Positions 44,214 through 52,114 of a stretch of 64,000 nucleotides of DNA are shown one piece after another. Below the pieces are notes generated by a model. The model did not search any database, had not been told where the DNA came from, and saw only the letters and a program-made list of their open reading frames with translations. Every line of letters begins with the position of its first letter. Position 1 is the first letter of the stretch. The position numbers and the translations under genes are program-made. This DNA comes from Blastopirellula sediminis (GTDB lineage Bacteria > Planctomycetota > Planctomycetia > Pirellulales > Pirellulaceae): positions 930,001 through 994,000 of the forward strand of contig NZ_JAJKFT010000010.1 of assembly GCF_020966755.1 (NCBI RefSeq), read 5' to 3'.

Positions 44214-44486
44214 TTCAGTACCAAATAGGGGAGTGCGTCAGGGAAGTTGCTATAGCGTCAAGGGAACCGATTTGACAGACTCCGGCCCTTCGAGCATGTC
44301 CGGAAATCTCAATTTGCATTGGCATCGCCACGTTTTCGCCCCTGCGGCGTTGACCTGCATCGGCGAATCGAAAGGATTCGCCTGCTTCGGTCGCCTTGCA
44401 GGGACAAAAACGTGACGATTCCAACAAGCAAAGCAGCTTTCCGGACAGGCTCTTAATTCGGCTCGATGGCCACATGAACCAGAACT

Positions 44487-44756
44487 ATGAACCGCATGAC
44501 CTTACTACTTTTGCTCTTGGCCGCCAACTTCCTGGTTGGATGCCAAACCTGGCGCCCATGGCACAAGAAATCGAAAGACGAGCCGATTGACGCCGAAGTG
44601 GAAGACGAAACGAGCGAAGCGAAGTCGTACATGGAGTCGGTAACCGACGAAGTCTCGGGCTTCTCGAAAGCGTTTCGCGGCGACAGCGATGGAGATAGCG
44701 GCACCGGTCTGAGCAGCCGTTCGCGCGACATCGAACGCCGTTTGGGCTACAAATAG
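44487..44756 (+). CDS. Small acidic lipoprotein
   Basis: 89 residues; signal with lipobox L-V-G-C (Cys19), followed by an acidic, hydrophilic tail rich in Asp, Glu and Ser. Families of such small lipoproteins are common in planctomycetes; no function is known. A second in-frame Met at residue 4 would also give the signal peptide. RBS is weak. Confidence 0.68.
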   Translation: MNRMTLLLLLLAANFLVGCQTWRPWHKKSKDEPIDAEVEDETSEAKSYMESVTDEVSGFSKAFRGDSDGDSGTGLSSRSRDIERRLGYK

Positions 44757-44766
44757 CGGACGCGAC

Positions 44767-45204
44767 TTACGTCGATTCGGCGGCGCTATCGGTCGTCGTT
44801 TCTTTCGCAGACCCGTCGCCAAGAAGCCACTGGTGGGCCTCGGCGACGGTACGAAATACCTGGCCGTTAAACAGCCCGCGGTTCCGCAAGACCGTTTCAA
44901 TGAACTTCAGCTGTTCGTACCGCGCCGGATCTTCCGCAACCCAGGCGACGCGATGCTTCGTGGTGAGGCCTGCCTTGGGGACGCTGTCAATATGTTTGAA
45001 CGCCTCCAGGGTCGGCATTTCGACCTTGGCTTCCGACTCTCCCAGAATGTTGTAACAGTCATACTCCTCGCAGGCGGCGATGATCTTGCGCAAGATCTCG
45101 AATGACATTTCCGCCGAACTACTGCCGCGGCCGCGGACATGAATATAGTCGCCGCGAAACTCGATAACGCTTTCCTCGCTCCGCGGCTTTCCATCAGTTT
45201 CCAT
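44767..45204 (-). CDS. STAS/SpoIIAA-like protein, tandem copy 3
   Basis: 145 residues, soluble. Alternating strands and helices: an N-terminal strand (Y-I-H-V-R-G-R-G), the E-E-Y-D-C-Y-N-I-L-G segment, H-R-V-A-W-V-A, L-K-F-I-E-T-V-L-R-N-R-G and V-F-R-T-V-A-E-A. This order fits the STAS/SpoIIAA-like fold, although the family is not certain. Possible role as a small regulatory or scaffold protein. It is the last of three paralogues on the minus strand, 20 nt after the second. All three share the core motif of R-V/I-A-W-V and the F-x-E-T-V-L-R-N-R block. Confidence 0.7.
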   Translation of the reverse strand: METDGKPRSEESVIEFRGDYIHVRGRGSSSAEMSFEILRKIIAACEEYDCYNILGESEAKVEMPTLEAFKHIDSVPKAGLTTKHRVAWVAEDPARYEQLKFIETVLRNRGLFNGQVFRTVAEAHQWLLGDGSAKETTTDSAAEST

Positions 45205-45224
45205 AGCAGTCCTTCGCCATTGGG

Positions 45225-45665
45225 TCAGGAAGTGGGGGAATCCGAGGTATTGGGAGCATCGACATCGGCCGTAACGTCATTGAGGAGCCACTTCCGCGCC
45301 TCGGGGACGGTATGAAAAACATGGCCGTTCGCCAGCGCTCGGTTCCGCAGGACCGTTTCGACGAACTTCAGTTGCTCGTATTTGTCAGGCGCTTCGGCGA
45401 CCCAAGCGATCCGATGCTTCCAGGTAATGCCGGCCTTCATGAACAGGTCGATATGTTTGAAAGCCCCCATGGTCGACAATTCTTCCTTGGTTTCGGCTTC
45501 CCCGAGAATGTTGTAGCAGTCAAACTCCTCGCACGCGGCGACGATCCCGCATAACAACCGAAACGACTTTTCCAAAGAGTTATTGCCGCGGGCGGTGACA
45601 TGAATGTGGTCGCCGAGAAACTCAATGATGTTCTCGTCGATCAGCTGTTTTCCATCAGTTTCCAT
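45225..45665 (-). CDS. STAS/SpoIIAA-like protein, tandem copy 2
   Basis: 146 residues, same architecture as its neighbours with E-E-F-D-C-Y-N-I-L-G-E-A and H-R-I-A-W-V-A-E-A-P-D. The first residues (M-E-T-D-G-K) and the upstream bases are shared with the 44767 gene, which points to a recent local duplication of the 5' end. C-terminal tail after residue 132 differs. Starts 72 nt after the first copy ends. Confidence 0.7.
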   Translation of the reverse strand: METDGKQLIDENIIEFLGDHIHVTARGNNSLEKSFRLLCGIVAACEEFDCYNILGEAETKEELSTMGAFKHIDLFMKAGITWKHRIAWVAEAPDKYEQLKFVETVLRNRALANGHVFHTVPEARKWLLNDVTADVDAPNTSDSPTS

Positions 45666-45737
45666 AGCACGTCTCGGCCCATCGATCAGGAAGTGGAGGA
45701 TTCGGACTTCTGCGGAGCGTCGTCGATCTGCACCCGA

Positions 45738-46157
45738 CTAAGACGCGCTCGATTCGGACCGCTTGGGAGTGTTCTCGTGTTCGAGAGGATGAGCAAGCAG
45801 CCAATGCCGCGCTTCCTCGGTCGTGCGGAACAAATGTCCGTTGACCAGAGCGCGGTTCCGCAGGACCGTTTCGATGAACTTGAGATCTTCGTACTTGTGC
45901 GGATCGGCCGCCACCCAGGCGATGCGATGTTTCCAGGTGATCCCCGCTTCCCGGAAGATCTCGATGTGCTTGAAGGCGTCCATCGTGGAAAACTCTCCGC
46001 CGGTCCGGGACTGGCCGAGAATATTGTAACAATCGTATTCCTCACAAGCGGCGACGATTTGCTTCCACAACTCCAAAGAACGTGGGACGGAGTCGGCTCC
46101 CGTTGCGACGACGGAAAGATAGCCCCCCATATATTCGATGAAATTCTCGTCTTTCAT
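45738..46157 (-). CDS. STAS/SpoIIAA-like protein, tandem copy 1
   Basis: 139 residues from the ATG at 46157, preceded by AGGGAA 6-7 nt upstream; an in-frame ATG at 46193 would add 12 residues that the paralogues lack. It has E-E-Y-D-C-Y-N-I-L-G-Q-S, H-R-I-A-W-V-A-A-D-P-H and F-I-E-T-V-L-R-N-R. First gene of the tandem triplet. No known partner kinase or phosphatase is nearby, so the SpoIIAA resemblance is structural only. Confidence 0.7.
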   Translation of the reverse strand: MKDENFIEYMGGYLSVVATGADSVPRSLELWKQIVAACEEYDCYNILGQSRTGGEFSTMDAFKHIEIFREAGITWKHRIAWVAADPHKYEDLKFIETVLRNRALVNGHLFRTTEEARHWLLAHPLEHENTPKRSESSAS

Positions 46158-46642
46158 GGCACATTCCCTTTCCGTTGGGACGACGCGCCTCATCGTCGAA
46201 AACCGCCGGACGAAAGAGTCGATTAACTTGCGGAGGAGAACTCAATCATGTTCGCGAACTTCGCTCGAACAATGAAGGATAGTTCCCCCATTCGAGCAGG
46301 CCTCATCCACATTTTCATTACCCTGAATTTGGTAGGGCTTTCACTAGTCAAGATAAACCACCGCTTATCGCAAATACAATGATTTGGGCCCAAAAGCGAT
46401 GGAATCGACACCCCATTGCCAGCGACACCCTAATAGTCCCGGTAACAGCACGATCTTTGCCACTGCCATTCAACACAGCTTTTCAGCTCACTATTCCCCG
46501 CTTTTCGCCGCAATGCATGCCGCAAAACCCAGTAAACTCATTGCTTTTCTTTTAGTAAGCCGATACTCTTACGCAGGACGCGTGCTGTCGCGTCGTCATG
46601 CTCCTCTTTCTGCGCGGGTCCATTCGGAACAGGGTAGCCACA
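46158..46642. other. Divergent intergenic region
   Basis: About 480 bases between the leftward STAS-like genes and the rightward DUF1559 gene, more A+T-rich than its surroundings. It must contain both promoters; I could not place -10/-35 elements with confidence. No repeat or RNA gene was seen. Confidence 0.45.
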
Positions 46643-47542
46643 ATGCGCCGTTCGAATCCATTATTCCCCAAGAACTCCGGTTTTACGCTTGTCGAGTTGC
46701 TCGTCGTGATTGCGATCATCGGCGTGCTGATCGCGCTTCTGTTGCCGGCGGTGCAGCAAGCTCGCGAAGCGGCTCGCCGCATGCAGTGCACCAACAACCT
46801 GAAGCAACTTGCGCTGGCGCTGCACAATTATCACGACGTCAACCAGAACTTCCCGATGGCGGCCGCGCACGGGTCAGGGCGGATCAGCGTCCAGTTCCGC
46901 TTATTGCCTTACATCGAACAGCAGAACCTGTACGACCAAGCGGAGTACACCGCCGACTACCACGCCAACGTCGACCTGGCGAAGACGCGGATCGACGGCT
47001 TCCTATGCCCCAGCGGTACATCGGAGATTTCCGCGCGGTCGACGAGCGTTGGCGATGAGCCGGACGCTTACACGACGCACTACTACGGCAACGCCGGCCC
47101 GATCGGAACCAACACGCTGACCGGCGCCGCCTATCAGCAAGTCGCGAGCTCCTTCGGCGCCGTTTCGCAGGAAGGGGTCTTCGCCGCGCTGAAGTGTTAC
47201 TCGTTCCGCGATCTGCTCGATGGCACCAGTAACACGATTGGGTTCGGCGAACTCTCCTATAACAAGTACGCCAACTACCGCGCCTGGACGCGCGGCGCTT
47301 ATCAATACGATGCGACCAATCTCGCGCTGCTCGGCACGAAAACGCACTCTCAGCCGATCAATTACGGCAAAAACGGCGCCTCGATGTCGTTTAACGCGGC
47401 CGGTTACGGCAGCGAACATCCAGGCGGCGCCAACTTCGGCATGATGGACGGTTCGGTCCGCTTCGTCGCGCAGACGGTCGACATGAACATCTACCGCGGG
47501 CTGGCGAGTCGCGCCGGCGGCGAAGTGAATTCGTTGGACTAA
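46643..47542 (+). CDS. DUF1559 pseudopilin-like protein with intact prepilin motif
   Basis: 299 residues. Perfect prepilin motif G-F-T-L-V-E followed by L-L-V-V-I-A-I-I-G-V-L-I-A-L-L-L-P and Q-Q-A-R-E-A-A-R-R. The tail has S-E-H-P-G-G-A-N and M-D-G-S-V-R-F-V. ATG at 46643 with AGGG upstream. The N-terminal helix is the canonical planctomycete type, unlike the changed copies 3 and 4 at 20987-23251. A small lipoprotein gene follows after 18 nt, the usual planctomycete pairing. Confidence 0.93.
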   Translation: MRRSNPLFPKNSGFTLVELLVVIAIIGVLIALLLPAVQQAREAARRMQCTNNLKQLALALHNYHDVNQNFPMAAAHGSGRISVQFRLLPYIEQQNLYDQAEYTADYHANVDLAKTRIDGFLCPSGTSEISARSTSVGDEPDAYTTHYYGNAGPIGTNTLTGAAYQQVASSFGAVSQEGVFAALKCYSFRDLLDGTSNTIGFGELSYNKYANYRAWTRGAYQYDATNLALLGTKTHSQPINYGKNGASMSFNAAGYGSEHPGGANFGMMDGSVRFVAQTVDMNIYRGLASRAGGEVNSLD

Positions 47543-47560
47543 CGGATCGAAGGGACCATC

Positions 47561-47974
47561 ATGCGACGCACCTATTTGCACCTCGGCGCAATCGTGCTCG
47601 CTGGCATGTTGCTCCTCGGATGCCAGCGCGACGAAATCTCGCGTCACCGCCTCTCCGGAACGGTGACGTACCATGGCAAACCGGTTCCGGCCGGCGCGAT
47701 CTTCTTTGAACCAGACGCGTCGCAAGGTAACTCCGGCGCCCCGTCGTACGCCCAAATCAAAGAGGGAAAGTTCGACACGGCGGCCGAGAACGGTCTCGGC
47801 TTTATCGGCGGCCCGCACGTCGTGACGATCGAGGCGTTCGACGGCAAAGCGGTCAATGACTACGCGCCCTTCGGCGTATCGTTGACGCCGGGAAAGAGCT
47901 ACGTCAAGAAGTTTGACCTGCCGAGCGAAGACGCCGAACTAACGATTGAAATGGGGGACGGCTTGAAGAAGTAA
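47561..47974 (+). CDS. Small transthyretin-like lipoprotein
   Basis: 137 residues. Lipobox L-L-L-G-C (Cys21). The remainder is a beta-sandwich-like domain beginning L-S-G-T-V-T-Y-H-G-K-P-V-P-A-G (typical of carboxypeptidase regulatory-like repeats). 18 nt after the DUF1559 gene, with a terminator beyond; the two likely form one unit. Probably anchored in a membrane facing the periplasm; partner of the DUF1559 protein is a reasonable inference. Confidence 0.83.
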   Translation: MRRTYLHLGAIVLAGMLLLGCQRDEISRHRLSGTVTYHGKPVPAGAIFFEPDASQGNSGAPSYAQIKEGKFDTAAENGLGFIGGPHVVTIEAFDGKAVNDYAPFGVSLTPGKSYVKKFDLPSEDAELTIEMGDGLKK

Positions 47975-48396
47975 CCGCGTCGAAGCGCGACTTACGTGCT
48001 CGAAACGAACCAAAGGGCCCAGTAACAGGGCCTTTTCTATTTCGAAATTCTCAAAAAACTTTAGAGTCCATCGGCTGCAATCGATACGTCGCCGCACGGT
48101 CGTTTCGCAAAAAAACATCGGCCAACTATGAAATTGCACCTTTTCTCTACCCGAAAGGACTGTTGCCAGCTTTGCATTTGAGCGCAAATCTGCCAAATCG
48201 GCCTTGCGACGGACTTCTAAGTTGATAGCGGAAAACAGGTTACGCCCCTCATATCCTCCAATCAGGGCATACCCGACATTCGCAAGTGGGTTTATTTTTA
48301 TACGAACTAGTTTTTTGCTTATCTCTTGCCATTGGCTGGTCTCGCCACCACTTGGCTCTTTTCATCCAATTCCGTTTCTTCTTTCGGGAGTCACTC
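47975..48396. other. Intergenic region between the two DUF1559 pairs
   Basis: About 420 bases: a terminator at 48012-48036, then an A+T-rich stretch that should hold the promoter of the second DUF1559 gene. No ORF or repeat was recognised. Confidence 0.45.
48012..48036 (+). terminator. Intrinsic terminator after DUF1559/lipoprotein pair
   Basis: Stem AAGGGCCC/GGGCCTTT (48013-48020 with 48028-48035, one G-T pair) with a 7-nt loop, followed by TTTC. It lies 38 nt after the lipoprotein stop. Confidence 0.72.
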
Positions 48397-49362
48397 ATGT
48401 CTCGACTTTCTCCGTATCGCCGCGGCTTCACGCTGGTGGAACTGCTGGTCGTGATCGCGATCATCGGCGTTCTCATCGCGTTGCTCTTGCCGGCGGTTCA
48501 GCAAGCCCGTGAAGCGGCTCGTCGCGCTCAGTGCACCAACAATCTGAAGCAACTGACGCTCGCCGCCCACATGCACATCGACACCTATCCCGATTGGTTT
48601 CCGCTCGGCGCCATGAACAGCGCCGGCAATCCGACCAAAACGGAAAACGGCGCCCAGTACTATCGCATTACCTGGCACGTTCTGCTCTGGCCGTTCATCG
48701 AACAAACCGCGCTCTATAACAACTACGATTTGAAGAGCCCCTTCTATACGACGCCGAACATCAATCAGTTGCGCGTCCCGGTCGCCGCTTACTATTGCCC
48801 GTCCGATCAAGTCGGCGCCGTCCAGGGCGCCGCGGCTGACCCGACCTACTGGCGCGTGATGGGGAACTACGTCGGCAACATGGGGAACACCCATCTCCAT
48901 CAGAACGCCGCCGACCAGGCGATCTACAACGGCTCGCCGTTCGGCGTCCGTCATACCTATCGGATGAGCCAGATGACCGACGGCACGTCGAACACCGCAT
49001 GCTTCTCCGAGATCATCATTGCGGCGGCCAACTCGACCTCCGACAACCGCGGCGACATTTTGAACGACGAAGGCAGCCCCGGCTTCATGTCGATTCTGAC
49101 TCCAAACTCGTCGAGCCCCGATCAGTGCCGTCAATGCAAGGCGTCGGCCATGGATCCGAACCACAACGACTATCGCACGATTCCCTGCGCCGTTGTGGCC
49201 GGCAACAGCGAGATGCAAATCGCCGCGCGTAGCCGTCACCCGGGCGGCGTGCTCGTCAGCATGTGCGACGGTTCGGTCCGCTTCGTCGGCGAAACGGTCG
49301 CGCAATCGGTCTGGCAAGGACTGCTTTCGGGACGCGGCGGCGAAGTTGTGACGCTTCCGTAA
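48397..49362 (+). CDS. DUF1559 pseudopilin-like protein
   Basis: 321 residues, prepilin motif G-F-T-L-V-E-L-L-V-V-I intact at residue 10; H-X9-DG tail S-R-H-P-G-G-V-L then C-D-G-S-V-R-F. A segment with three Cys (D-Q-C-R-Q-C-K and a later C) lies near residue 245. ATG at 48397 has GGGAG 6 nt upstream. The frame is open further upstream to 48286 without merit. It is followed by a lipoprotein gene and a strong terminator. Confidence 0.93.
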   Translation: MSRLSPYRRGFTLVELLVVIAIIGVLIALLLPAVQQAREAARRAQCTNNLKQLTLAAHMHIDTYPDWFPLGAMNSAGNPTKTENGAQYYRITWHVLLWPFIEQTALYNNYDLKSPFYTTPNINQLRVPVAAYYCPSDQVGAVQGAAADPTYWRVMGNYVGNMGNTHLHQNAADQAIYNGSPFGVRHTYRMSQMTDGTSNTACFSEIIIAAANSTSDNRGDILNDEGSPGFMSILTPNSSSPDQCRQCKASAMDPNHNDYRTIPCAVVAGNSEMQIAARSRHPGGVLVSMCDGSVRFVGETVAQSVWQGLLSGRGGEVVTLP

Positions 49363-49464
49363 TCCCACGCTTCGCAACGATCGAAGGCGGAACCGCGCGG
49401 TCCAGGACGGTTCCGCTTGCGAATTCGGCCATCGATTCAAACTACTATTTTTAAGGCTGTAATC

Positions 49465-49899
49465 ATGCGAGTAACCTTACTTGCGACAATCCTGATCGCC
49501 GCGACGTCGCTTCTTTCCGTCGGCTGCGGCGGCGGGATAAAAGACAACGAAGTGAAGGTCAGCGGAAACGTAACGATCGACGGCCAACCGATTGAAATCG
49601 GCTCGGTGTCGTTCGTCTCCGCCGACGGGTCGACGCCGACCGGCGGCGGCAACATCAAAGATGGCGCTTACGTCGCGTTCGTCGCTCCTGGCGAAAAGAA
49701 GGTGTTGGTGCTGGGGAACAAGCTCGTCGGCAAAGAAAAGCTGTACGACACGCCCGACAGCCCGACGCGCGACATGTACGAGAAAGTGACGCCGCCTGAA
49801 TACAACGCGGTTCACCTGACGCCGCTGACCGCGACAATCAACAGCGAACAGGACGGGCTCAACTTTGAGCTGACGTCGAAGGTCAAAGCGAAGCGCTAA
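49465..49899 (+). CDS. Small lipoprotein paired with DUF1559
   Basis: 144 residues. Signal peptide with lipobox L-S-V-G-C (Cys21); G-G-G follows. The domain starts V-K-V-S-G-N-V-T-I-D-G-Q-P-I and resembles the transthyretin-like module of the 47561 lipoprotein. ATG at 49465 preceded by AAGG; the frame upstream to 49417 is not needed. It ends 31 nt before the terminator. Confidence 0.83.
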   Translation: MRVTLLATILIAATSLLSVGCGGGIKDNEVKVSGNVTIDGQPIEIGSVSFVSADGSTPTGGGNIKDGAYVAFVAPGEKKVLVLGNKLVGKEKLYDTPDSPTRDMYEKVTPPEYNAVHLTPLTATINSEQDGLNFELTSKVKAKR

Positions 49900-49930
49900 A
49901 CCGACGCTTCCTGCTCACCAAGAAACGACA

Positions 49931-49970
49931 AAGCCCGCGGCAAGATCGCTCTTGCCGCGGGCTTCTTTTT
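49931..49970 (+). terminator. Strong intrinsic terminator
   Basis: Perfect 14-bp stem (49931-49944 with 49951-49964), 6-nt loop, then a C and seven or more T. Ends the rightward lipoprotein unit; it lies between convergent genes. Confidence 0.93.
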
Positions 49971-49986
49971 TTCGCGTTCTCCGCGC

Positions 49987-50664
49987 TTAGTCGCGGCGGC
50001 TGGTGTAGATGATGATGTAGTAGAGCAAGGTCAGCACCGCTTGCAGCGTTGCGGCGACGTACGTCAGGGCCGCAGCGTACAGCATGTTGCGAACCGCCGG
50101 CATATCTTCTTGCGGAACGATGTTCAGATCAACGAGCACCCGTTTCGCACGAGCGCTGGCGTCAAACTCGACCGGCAAGTTGATCAACTGAAAAACCACG
50201 ACGCAGCCGAATAGGATGATGCCGGCCAGCATCAGGAATTGGATGTTGAAGATCATGCCGGCGAAGAGCAGGATCCAGCTGGCGCCGCTCCCGAAACTGG
50301 CGGTCGGAACAGCCAGATTACGCAGGACCAGCGGCGCGTAATGTTTGGCGTCTTGGATCGCGTGCCCCGCTTCATGGGCTGCGATGCCGACGGCGCCGAG
50401 CGAACGAGATTGGTAAACGTCGGGACTCAGGCGCAGCACTTTGGCGCCCGGATCATAATGGTCCGAGAGTTGTCCGGGGATTTGTTCGATCGCGACGTCG
50501 TACAGCCCAGCCGAGTCGAGGATGTGCCGCGCGGCGGCGGCCCCTGACAACGGCGCCGGCTTTTTCATCGCCGAGGCGTACGTCGACTTCAGCCAGAGCT
50601 GGGCGATGAACGCCAGCAGCAAGGCCGGAGCGATAAACAGGAAGTACATTGGGTTGAACCACAT
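49987..50664 (-). CDS. YugP-like membrane zinc metallopeptidase
   Basis: 225 residues with an N-terminal membrane segment and two or three further hydrophobic helices. The zinc motif H-E-A-G-H-A near residue 97 is preceded by L-G-A-V-G-I-A-A. This matches the neutral zinc metallopeptidase family (YugP type). Membrane-bound, function unknown. ATG at 50664. It is divergent from the 50933 gene; a direct-repeat motif lies upstream at 50831-50847. Confidence 0.9.
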   Translation of the reverse strand: MWFNPMYFLFIAPALLLAFIAQLWLKSTYASAMKKPAPLSGAAAARHILDSAGLYDVAIEQIPGQLSDHYDPGAKVLRLSPDVYQSRSLGAVGIAAHEAGHAIQDAKHYAPLVLRNLAVPTASFGSGASWILLFAGMIFNIQFLMLAGIILFGCVVVFQLINLPVEFDASARAKRVLVDLNIVPQEDMPAVRNMLYAAALTYVAATLQAVLTLLYYIIIYTSRRD

Positions 50665-50830
50665 GGCGTGTTTCTCGCCTTTCGATTTCGGGTGAAAGTA
50701 ACGGAGCGGGCCGGCAGGATTTCTGCCCAGCTATGGGGTATTCGCCCTCCGCTGCTCGGAATTATAGACCTGCAAAATGGCAGGAACAGCTTCTTTCCCC
50801 CTTATTGAGCAAGTCATGTTCCACAATCGT

Positions 50831-50847
50831 CAAATTGCCTAAATTGC
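50831..50847. promoter_or_regulatory. Candidate operator: paired GCAATTT half-sites
   Basis: On the minus strand it reads GCAATTTAGGCAATTTG, two GCAATTT repeats 9 bp apart. It lies in the divergent interval between the YugP-like and 50933 genes. The same 16 bases occur at 59950-59966. Operator function is an inference. Confidence 0.4.
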
Positions 50848-50932
50848 GTATTCGCTAGTTTCTCACTGGGCCCCATGCTATAACAAAATGACGCCGTTTT
50901 TCGTTCGAAACTACTTCTTTTGAGCAGCTTGT

Positions 50933-52114
50933 ATGTCGTCGGTTCGGTATTTCGGTCTTTGCCTGGTCGTGGTTATGACGCTTGTTCTGACCGGTACGAG
51001 CTGCCGTCCGTCGCTTGCTCCCCCTGCAGGGCAAGAGCTGCCGACTGCGTCGACCGAAATCGACATGGACAAGCTGCGAGATCGGATCGATGCGGTTCTC
51101 GACTACACGCTGGCCAATCGCCGGCTGAACACCAAGGATCACGCCGCGTGGCAGATTCTGCACGGAGCGCTCGCCTACCAGGCTGTCTTCCCGGTTGAGA
51201 ATGACGGCAAGTACGTCTCCGCCGTCCAGCACGTTCTGGATGGAGGGAAGATGGAAGGTTGGACGATGGAGCGCGGTTCGCCGCTGCCGTTCGTCGGCGC
51301 CGATGGCGAAAAGCGTTACGGGCTGCGTGCTTTGCTCGAACAAGGAACCAAAACGGGCCAAGGGCACAACGATCAGTGGCTCGCCATCTTGTCGCAATGC
51401 AACTTGTCGCCGGAGACGACGATTCAGTTTGATGGGAACGAGTACACCGTCGCCGATTTCGTCGGCCAGGTGCAACTCGACCTTTCGCGCAACTTCGATC
51501 ATGAATACAGCTGGACCTTGATCGCGCTGACCGCCTACTTGCCGACCACGACCAGCTGGGTCGACTCGGCCGGCAAACAGTGGAGCATCCCGGGCCTGGT
51601 TCAAGCGGAAGTCGATCACGGCTTTGGGAGCGGCGCTTGCGGCGGTACCCATCGTCTGATTGGTCTGTCGATGGCTCTCAATCGTCACACGGCGCAAAAC
51701 GGCGAAATGACGCCGGAATGGGTCGCCGCCGACGATCGCATTCAAGAAGCGATTCGCAAGGCGCGAGAATACCAAAACCCCAACGGCGCCCTCAGCAGCA
51801 ACTACTTCCTCCGTCCGGGCAGCTCGCCTGACCTGGCCGAAGACATCGGCACGACGGGGCACACCCTCGAGTTCCTTTCGCTGTCGCTGACCGAAGAGGA
51901 GCTGAACAAACCGTGGGTCGCTCGCGCCGCCCAGCACATGTGCAAGGTGTTCGAGCAAACCGAAGGGGCTCCGCTTGAATGCGGCGCTCTTTATCACGCC
52001 GCCCACGGTTTGGTTCTCTACCGCGAACGGGTCTTCGGCCCGCGCGAGTACAAGTTCGAGCTGACCGCCGATCCAGGCGCTTCGACCAGCATCGCTCCGG
52101 CAGAGCGATCGTAG
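50933..52114 (+). CDS. Secreted toroid-like protein of unknown function
   Basis: 393 residues; N-terminal signal ending near T-S-C (possible lipobox L-T-G-T-S-C). The body is helical, with segments such as G-A-C-G-G-T-H-R-L-I-G and G-T-T-G-H-T-L-E that recall alpha/alpha-toroid folds (glycosidase or terpene-cyclase type). No catalytic motif recognised. ATG at 50933 with a weak RBS. The stop abuts that of the convergent 1071-residue protein (one base apart). Confidence 0.68.
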   Translation: MSSVRYFGLCLVVVMTLVLTGTSCRPSLAPPAGQELPTASTEIDMDKLRDRIDAVLDYTLANRRLNTKDHAAWQILHGALAYQAVFPVENDGKYVSAVQHVLDGGKMEGWTMERGSPLPFVGADGEKRYGLRALLEQGTKTGQGHNDQWLAILSQCNLSPETTIQFDGNEYTVADFVGQVQLDLSRNFDHEYSWTLIALTAYLPTTTSWVDSAGKQWSIPGLVQAEVDHGFGSGACGGTHRLIGLSMALNRHTAQNGEMTPEWVAADDRIQEAIRKAREYQNPNGALSSNYFLRPGSSPDLAEDIGTTGHTLEFLSLSLTEEELNKPWVARAAQHMCKVFEQTEGAPLECGALYHAAHGLVLYRERVFGPREYKFELTADPGASTSIAPAERS

